From assembly GCA_036897485.1 (NCBI GenBank), contig JAYMTF010001317.1, forward strand, positions 1-24,305: 24,305 nucleotides of DNA. The letters are read 5' to 3'. Each line of letters starts with the position of its first letter. Positions within the stretch are counted from its first letter, which is position 1. Positions 18,601 to 24,305 of the stretch are shown in pieces. The notes beneath the pieces were generated by a model. It was not told the DNA's origin, ran no database searches, and worked only from the letters and a program-made list of their open reading frames with translations. The position numbers and the translations under genes are program-made. The DNA is from Pelargonium nanum. Lineage: Eukaryota > Streptophyta > Magnoliopsida > Geraniales > Geraniaceae.

Positions 18601-20212
18601 AGCTGGCAATTTTGACCCGTGCACACAGGCATACAAAATCCGACCCATATTTTTCGGGTTTGAGTTGTATAAAATATAACCGATTAATTTCTGGGTTGGG
18701 CAAACTTGTACTCACCCACCCACTTTTTATATAAAACCTGCATGGGCCTGCACCTCTTGCAGGTCGGATTCCGGTTAGGTATTTTCAACCCAAACACGGT
18801 GAAATCCAAATTGCCAGCTCTACTGCTGCTGATGCATTTCTTGTACATTGCACTCAACCCTCCCTCTATTTTCTTCTGTGTGTTGCTTTTCAAATCATGC
18901 TGATATCTTGAATTTACTACAGAGAAATGCAAGAAAGTTTGAGGGACCTAAGTGAGAATGAAAACAACCAAAAGTAAAGTCTCTCTCTAGCAGATTAGTA
19001 GTTGCTCTTGCATATTTTATTGTGCTTATTGACACCCATCTTTCATTGCCTATCTCAGGTGGCTTTTTGTCACGGAAGAAGACGTCAAGGGCTTACCATG
19101 CTTTGAGGTTAATTGGCTTTCTTTTGTCAAAGTTATCATTTTCACTTCGTTTTGGTGCTTTAGTGGTCGCTACATGAACATTTCCAGATTTCCTTGTATA
19201 AGTTTCTTCGTTTATCTGACGGATAAAATATGTATTTCTTTTCTATAATCAGAATGAAACTCTTATAGCAATTAAAGCTCCACATGGCACCACACTGGAA
19301 GTTCCAGATCCGGATGAGGTAAATTAAGAGCCAGATAAAATTCAGGAGTACCTAATTTTGGTTCATGCCATTCCTTAATGCAACCTTTTCTTTATCTTTC
19401 TATACCAGGCTGTTGATGACTCCCAAAGGAGATATAGAGTAGTCCTCAGAAGTACAATGGGTCCAATAGATGTTTACTTAGTCAGGTATTGTTACTTGCT
19501 TGTATCTGTTAGAAAATCATTTTAAGTTTTTATCATATGATTCGTTTTCTTTTGGTTGTCACTAAAACTTGCACTTCTTCTCTTTTCCCAGTCAATTTGA
19601 GGAAAAGTTTGAAGATATTAATGGTAGTGAGGCGCCTCAGAGCGTTCCATCTGACCCAGGGTTTTGCGAGAACCCCACAACAATAGTTGCAGAGGATAGT
19701 AGAGGGAAGGAAGTAGAGGTGCAAGGACAAGATGCTGATAGCATCTACTCAGATCTTAGTGCGTCCCAGGACTTTGTTAGTGGGATCATGAAGATTGTCC
19801 CATCTGATGTTGATGTAAGTAATGGTTTTCTTCTTCAGATAATTGTCTTCATACTTCAAATCAGATGTGAAAAAGTTAATTAAGCTGAAAGTCTTCCTTT
19901 TTTCGCTAATTCATGCAAATCCATTAGAACGTTTTCCATTTGTTTTGCAGAGTGATGCCGACTATTGGCTCTTATCAGATGTTGATGTTAGCATCACAGA
20001 TATGTGGAGGACCGAACGTATCCTTCCTAGCCCATTTTCTCAGCTTTTTATATCTTGTTTCTTTATCGAACTTGAGTATTATTAGTAAGTTCCTTAACTA
20101 TCAACCAATAGCTGGTGTTGAATGGAATGATTTGGGTACACTTAATGAAGATTTCACCATGGCTAATGTCGAGACGCCGCAACCCCAAACTCCACCATCC
20201 AATACATCATAA
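15629..20212 (+). CDS. E2FB: E2F transcription factor, activator type (E2FA/E2FB)
   Basis: Fourteen exons: 15629-15814, 17238-17427, 17637-17696, 17787-17872, 17963-18051, 18150-18204, 18524-18576, 18923-18973, 19059-19107, 19253-19318, 19409-19485, 19592-19814, 19951-20017, 20112-20212. All junctions are GT..AG and keep frame, giving 450 residues. Domains: a [13 protein letters not shown] motif and SLKRK near the N-terminus; a winged-helix DNA-binding domain at about 138-205 with the recognition helix [12 protein letters not shown] (178-189); a heptad dimerisation helix at about 216-255; the marked box at about 257-325 ([42 protein letters not shown]); and the C-terminal RBR-binding/transactivation motif [16 protein letters not shown] (399-414). 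It therefore pairs with a DP partner and is restrained by retinoblastoma-related protein at the G1/S step. Length and the [14 protein letters not shown] region favour E2FB, but E2FA is not excluded; E2FC-type and DEL-type are excluded. Confidence 0.95.
15935..15942 (+). promoter_or_regulatory. E2F consensus site in the first intron of the E2F gene
   Basis: ATTGGCGG matches the plant E2F consensus WTTSSCSS exactly; the longer context is ATTGGCGGGAG. It lies 121 bp inside intron 1, near the 5' end of the gene, where autoregulatory sites are plausible. Chance occurrence is possible because the consensus is degenerate. Confidence 0.45.
18598..18822. mobile_element. MITE of family M1 inside E2F intron 7
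   Basis: The ends are 15-bp perfect inverted repeats apart from the central bases: TAGAGCTGGCAATTT at 18598 and AAATTGCCAGCTCTA ending at 18822. The 225-bp element occupies most of the 346-bp intron 7 (18577-18922), beginning 21 bp after the donor. AAAATCCGACC and GGTTAGGTATTTTCAACC inside are shared with the element at 2688-2880. No transposase. The opposing small ORFs here are products of the inverted repeat. Confidence 0.85.
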
Positions 20213-20278
20213 GCGTGTTTTCTGCTGTTAAATCTGCCGGGAAATGAAGGAAATACGGAAAAGTGCAGGCTTTTGTTA

Positions 20279-20434
20279 AGGTAGCGTTTGAACTAGTATT
20301 TTTGAATTGGAATGGGAATCAATAATGTGAATGGACCAAAAAATTATAACTCAAACATCGAGCTTGAGAATTTCATATCCTTTTCGATTCTTGATTCTCA
20401 TTCCTAATAAAAAAAACTTATCCAAACGCTACCT
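20279..20434. mobile_element. MITE of the AGGTAGC family (family M2), 3' of E2F
   Basis: AGGTAGCGTTTG at 20279 and CAAACGCTACCT ending at 20434 are perfect 12-bp inverted ends. The similarity continues inward imperfectly (GGAATGGGAATCAA against TTGATTCTCATTCC). It begins 67 bp after the E2F stop codon, so it probably lies within the E2F 3'UTR. Confidence 0.8.
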
Positions 20435-20904
20435 CAGTGATCCACTAAGGTTGGATATAAGGTTTTGCAGTCTTTTGCTTTACTGAATTATCTCTGAAGA
20501 GTGAAGACCATGGGAAGATGTAGCTGTAGGCTATAGCTGGTTGATTGTACAGTTCATGTAGCTGAAAATACATTATCCATGTGACTTATGCTGTAAATTT
20601 TCAGGCCATCCATGTATATATCTCAACATTCCTAGCTTTTATTGTAACGATCTAGCCTGACCCGAGATTTAGGTTTTCGAGTAGGGAAATGTGAATGACA
20701 CGTACATTCGTAATTGTGTAGCTGTTATGTAAGTAATTGATCAGAAATACAATTTCCATTGCTCGTGCAACACATAGCGAAGTCATTTCCTGAAGTGTTT
20801 ATGTAGCCGCGACTATACTTACAACAGTGACAAAAAATATATAAGCCCTAATATATATTACACATGATGCTACATTGCTTGGGACTTCAAATAAGTTACA
20901 CAAC
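20435..20904. other. Spacer between convergent E2F and DUF1279 genes
   Basis: This 470-bp stretch must hold the 3' ends of both converging transcripts. I see no ORF or structured element; poly(A) signals are not clear on either strand. Confidence 0.5.
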
Positions 20905-22534
20905 TTACTTTTCTTGATCAACTTTCTTCCCAATCCAACCGGCAACAATGGGCGTAAGAGCAACTGTTGGAGGGAACCTTATTGGGGATGCAGCTTTGTG
21001 CGCAGCATACGCCAGTGCAAATGTCCCGACTTTCTCCCCATTTGCATCTGTCACAATTCCTACCTGAAAAACATGACACAACAATGACTATTTATCCCAA
21101 AGAGACTAATATTATCGACAAAGGATCGAAGAAACAATGCAAATTAACCGAAATAGTCCCTAAACTGTGAGGATCGCTCCAATTCAGTTGTTGAACTCTG
21201 TTTACGCCAAAATGATCTCTACCATCAGTCTCAACTAAATTTGGATACCTTGTTCAAGACTAGCCAAAAGGCCCATTTTGATCAAAATCATGACAAGTTT
21301 AGAGACCATTCTCGTATAAACAAAGTTCATGGATTAAATTGGAGCAATCCTCACCGTTTATGGACAATTTTAGTTGAATTACCAAGAAAAAAAGAGAGTA
21401 AAACTAGCCCGAATTATGCAACATTCACCTTAAGGAGCAACGATTGGACATCAACTCCGGCGTTAATTAGGGCATAACAAAGTGAGAACGAGATCAAGGA
21501 TAGAGTGATGGATGTAGCTAGGTATGCTCCTCCATATTTGGCTAGCAACTCCTTTGCTTGATCGCCCTTTGATTTCATATCTCCTCCTTCCTCATCTCCT
21601 TTCGAGCTAAAGATCTACAAAGACCAACAACAACTAAGTCATTTACCAAACAATGTCAGGGTCAGCTACATGAATCCATTAGCAAATAGCACAACATTTT
21701 TTCTTTAGAGTTGATTGGTAATGTACTCAAATGACATGTTTTCCCGATGTACTTAAGGTGGCACCCAATCTACCACCCGATCCCCTAGTCATATGAGAGC
21801 AGTTAAGTCATTTATTACAATTCAATGATATTATTTTATTTTATTTTGTAAAATACTGCATGGCACCATTTTCTTTCCAAACCCTAAAGAAAAGGGTACA
21901 ATATACAACCAAAGTAATTTTACAATTGATCACTCCATTTTCATCCCTAAATAACATCTATGACTAGAAAATCTTGAGCAATCAATTTCCACAATTCTCA
22001 AGGACCCATTTGTCATCCTTTCAAATAAAATCAGTAGGTTATCTTAGAATATGATGACCCAATTTGTCATTCTACCAAACAAAACCACAAATTCAATTTC
22101 TTTCTATCCTATCAATCATTTCTCATTTTCTCAGCACCCAAACAATAGCTAATAGAAGAAACCCCATAAATCATCAACAAGTTGAACTACCATCAATTCA
22201 ATTCCAAGATGCCATTTTTACTTCAAATTCATGCAAAAGACACAACATTTCAGAGACCCAAATTGAGAAATAGCAAAAGGAGAAGAAGAGAGGAAATGGG
22301 TACCTTCCAAAGAGCAGCTTCAAGCCCATACTTCTTTGCAACATCCTCAGCTTCAGAAGAAGAAGAAGGAGGAGGTTTCAGTTCCTCAGCTTTCTGTTTG
22401 AGAGCTCTCACTCTGAAACTGGGTTTTGAAGCAAAGCTGCAGATTCTGTATTTTCCATTCTTCAGCAATGAAGAAGAAGAAGAAGAAGAAGAAGCAGAAG
22501 AGAGAGATGGGAGCAGCAGAGCTGTTGTTGCCAT
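20905..22534 (-). CDS. Chloroplast-targeted FAM210/DUF1279 family protein
   Basis: Three coding exons in transcript order: 22534-22304, 21614-21429, 21063-20905, all phase 0 with GT..AG introns; 191 residues. Residues 1 to about 44 form a Ser/Ala-rich chloroplast transit peptide (MATTALLLPSLSSASSSSSS...) with a likely cut after VRA. A charged linker follows, then DVAKKYGLEAALWKIFSSKG (about 64-83), the plant DUF1279 entry motif. Next comes LLAKYGGAYLATSITLSLIS... with a hydrophobic helix at about residues 106-128, and a C-terminal part AYAAHKAASPIRFPPTVALTPIVAGWIGKKVD with a second hydrophobic segment. DUF1279/FAM210 proteins are organelle membrane proteins; the plant chloroplast forms have no established reaction known to me. 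Intron 2 contains a foldback element. The gene converges on E2F. Confidence 0.93.
21141..21382. mobile_element. Foldback MITE in intron 2 of the DUF1279 gene
   Basis: The left end (AAATTAACCGAAATAGTCCC, TAAACTGTGAGGAT, GCTCCAATT) and the right end read on the other strand (TAATTCAACTAAAATTGTCC, TAAACGGTGAGGATTGCTCC, AATT) form imperfect ~45-bp terminal inverted repeats. Weaker complementarity continues inward, making the 242-bp element a near-complete hairpin. It fills most of the 365-bp intron. No coding capacity. Confidence 0.8.
22470..22493. repeat. (GAA)8 microsatellite in the transit-peptide exon
   Basis: Eight GAA units on the plus strand encode the serine run (residues about 15-22) of the chloroplast transit peptide on the minus strand. 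A second, imperfect GAA tract lies near 22356-22371, encoding another Ser stretch. Confidence 0.9.
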
Positions 22535-23236
22535 TTTTGCCCAACCAAAGATTCTCTATCTACCAAAAAGCATAATTTGAGATGGAGCAGCAAGAAACTT
22601 GACACAAACAAAAATCAGCTAAAATTTTATCTATGGTGAACCAACCAAGCAACAAAGACTGGCTATGGTTAATACAAGAAAGTTATTACACTTTTGCCCC
22701 TCACTTTTTAGTTATTCACAACTAAGAATTTGATAATGGCCTAATGGGCTTCAAAATCATAATTCTTTTTTGGGTTTATTTGTCACAAACCCATGGCCTA
22801 AAGAAAACCAAGTAGCAACTTGGTTCACCATAATAATTTTCAGAGAATTAAAATTCCCAATCTGATTATAATTTTACCAATTCTTGTTAGGCTACTAGTA
22901 GGATTCAAGATACTGAAAATTTACATTCTTGTCAACATAAAATAATATAATGATCCACAAATATATGTTTTTAAAATGTGAATAAGTAACTAACAAACCT
23001 TCCATGAAAAGATTCTCTTAGACCATAGGAGTGAATTTAGAAATTTGAATTCAATTACAATCTCAAATAAGTTTTGAGAGTCAAATCATTTGATACTCTC
23101 TATCCATGAAGATTCTATTTTTCAAGAATAAATTTATAAAACCTCACTTCACTTGAAAAAATATACTATCAAGAACAATTCTTGAAAAAATTATAAAGTT
23201 GTGCATGAACAAGAAAGGAAGTTAAAGGTAGCTTCC
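22535..23236. other. Divergent upstream region of the DUF1279 gene and the 145-aa ORF
   Basis: This ~700-bp AT-rich spacer holds the promoter of the DUF1279 gene. A TGGGCT (site II type) lies at 22745-22750, about 210 bp upstream of its ATG. I see no strong TATA box for either side. A six-codon upstream ORF starts at 23205, just before the plus-strand ORF. Confidence 0.45.
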
Positions 23237-23674
23237 ATGGATTCACCAAAGAGTCCAAAAATGCTAGTGATGTACACTTCATTGTGTGACCTAATGCCCT
23301 CATCTCCATCAAACAAAAGAAGCAAATGTCTATGGAGAAAAGACATTGTGAGCTGCAAATCTGCCCCTCAAATTCCAATTACCAATATGCTTCTCAAGAA
23401 AGTTGCTTGTGCCTATCTCTACCCTTATCCTCCTAATTATACTTGTGATTTTTCGCCTAATCGTGCCCATTATTGTTATCATCGTCCAAATCAGTACGAT
23501 CATCAATTCTTTCTACGCCGCGTGTGGAATGAGCTAAAGCCTCCTGTGATTGCTTGTATCAGATTTGTGAACACTCATGTTATCTCCAAAATAACACAGA
23601 CATTGAGGAGGTTCTTTGGAGCAGTTCATGTCACTCAACAACCTTGTTGCTTGTCAAGATCACATGTTTCATAG
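23237..23674 (+). CDS. Hypothetical 145-aa ORF, unrecognised
   Basis: The first in-frame ATG is at 23237 in a good context (TTCC ATG G); the frame before it is open but begins with a non-ATG codon. The product starts MDSPKSPKMLVMYTSL, has a basic segment NKRSKCLWRKD (about 28-38), a Tyr/Pro/His/Cys-rich middle (YLYPYPPNYTCDFSPN, about 61-76) and a mixed C-terminus with RRVWNELKPPVIACIR and CCLSRSHVS. There is no clear signal peptide or membrane helix, and I recognise no family. The 3' coding part (23521-23608) is repeated 270 bp downstream, where the frame is broken by a stop. It may be a lineage-specific gene, a gene fragment or a chance ORF; the length and start context make it worth listing. 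Confidence 0.4.
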   Translation: MDSPKSPKMLVMYTSLCDLMPSSPSNKRSKCLWRKDIVSCKSAPQIPITNMLLKKVACAYLYPYPPNYTCDFSPNRAHYCYHRPNQYDHQFFLRRVWNELKPPVIACIRFVNTHVISKITQTLRRFFGAVHVTQQPCCLSRSHVS

Positions 23675-23876
23675 TCATGTTTTGTCTTAATTTTAGGGTT
23701 AGTTAGCTAGTTAATTTGCATCTCACTCTGTTCTTCTATTTTTGTACTAATCATAGTTAGTGTCGTCATTAGTAACAATTATTCTTTATGCGTGCAATAT
23801 GAGCTGAAATCTTATGTGATTGCTTGTTTCAGATTTGTGGACACTCATGTTAGATGCAAAATAACACACATTGAGG
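23521..23876 (+). repeat. Tandem duplication covering the 3' part of the 145-aa ORF
   Basis: The block at 23521-23608 recurs at 23791-23876 with the same order of words: CGTG, ATGAGCT, TGTGATTGCTTGT, TCAGATTTGTG, ACACTCATGTTA, CAAAATAACACA and CATTGAGG. The second copy has a stop (TGA) in the corresponding frame, so only the first copy can be coding. Confidence 0.8.
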
Positions 23877-24305
23877 CAGATTTTTATGTTTTTGTTTTTT
23901 AGTAGTGCACACTCACATGATTGGATTTTTGGGTAATTGTAAGTTTTAGTCCAAATTATCGGTTATAGAGCACTCAAACACCTTTTATTTATTAATCGAC
24001 GATAATAGTATCATGATGAGACTAAAGCCTGAGACTTCTGAAAGGATCCAAGCACCTTAATCCATTTAGCATGACGGGTGTTTGGTCAAGCTTGCTGAAC
24101 ACTTAAAAATCTTAACAAGTTGAGAGTAAAGTTGACAATTCAGATTTTAAGCTCGAGTTGAAAGATTAACCCGATCCGACCCAATAGTAAAATCCATACT
24201 ATGTATGTTAAACTTGGTGAGAAGGCATGAGAGTATGACATATCACCAAATTTAACATTTCTAGCCCTCTCATTGAGAGACTCTTCATATCTCATAGGTT
24301 ACAAA
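23877..24305. other. AT-rich spacer to the window end
   Basis: No ORF, RNA gene or clear repeat end is visible. Around 24150-24200, AGCTCGAGTTGAAAG and AACCCGATCCGACCCAA resemble the interior of plant non-autonomous DNA elements, but boundaries cannot be set. Confidence 0.4.

Noticed and set aside
18684-18932. Opposing small ORFs within E2F intron 7
   Set aside because: Both arise from the inverted-repeat MITE and have no start context or homology.
19843-20085. 80-codon plus-strand frame over E2F exon 13 and introns
   Set aside because: Read-through of intron sequence; the true exon 13 is 19951-20017, with correct junctions on both sides.
22182-22580. 132-codon plus-strand frame over the DUF1279 first exon
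   Set aside because: The long Glu run is the antisense of the Ser-coding GAA repeat; the minus-strand frame has a transit peptide and DUF1279 motif.

Overview
The window is nuclear DNA from a flowering plant, most likely a eudicot of the rosid type. The evidence is intron-rich genes with GT..AG junctions, AT-rich introns and spacers, plant-specific families (NHL/LEA2, a chloroplast-targeted DUF1279 protein, a plant E2F) and many small MITE-like elements. No prokaryotic, viral or CRISPR-like system is visible. Species cannot be fixed from sequence alone.

Layout. (1) 1-618, + strand: 3' part of an NHL/LEA2 single-pass membrane protein gene, cut by the window edge. (2) 619-6950: gene-poor DNA with a ~270-bp tandem duplication, a ~1.2-kb tandem duplication (one copy carrying a MITE with near-perfect target-site duplication), decayed hAT-like fragments and one exon-like block of unknown origin. 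(3) 7040-7678, +: an intact intronless NHL1/NHL12-like gene with its own TATA box. (4) 9768-11170, -: a four-exon NSRP1-like splicing-factor gene (314 aa), with a 1.2-kb 5'UTR intron made of two diverged tandem copies and a leader exon near 12.41-12.48 kb. (5) 12.4-13.0 kb: a divergent promoter between that gene and the next, with four TGGGCY motifs between GC-rich inverted arms. (6) 14376-14621, +: a gene for an 81-residue acidic/basic protein, behind a 1.3-kb leader intron. (7) 15629-20212, +: a complete 14-exon E2F transcription-factor gene of the E2FA/E2FB activator type (450 aa), with a consensus E2F site in its own first intron and a MITE filling most of intron 7. (8) 20905-22534, -: a three-exon chloroplast FAM210/DUF1279 gene (191 aa). 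(9) 23237-23674, +: an unrecognised 145-aa ORF whose 3' part is duplicated just downstream.

The genes do not form a pathway. They are independent plant loci for defence/membrane proteins, RNA splicing, cell-cycle transcription and plastid function. Their order does recall Arabidopsis segments that, from memory, keep NHL, NSRP1-like, DUF1279 and E2F genes as neighbours, so this may be an unfractionated ancestral block. All splice sites were placed by eye from GT/AG signals, phase continuity and protein-family continuity. Every junction given keeps the reading frame and gives an uninterrupted protein.
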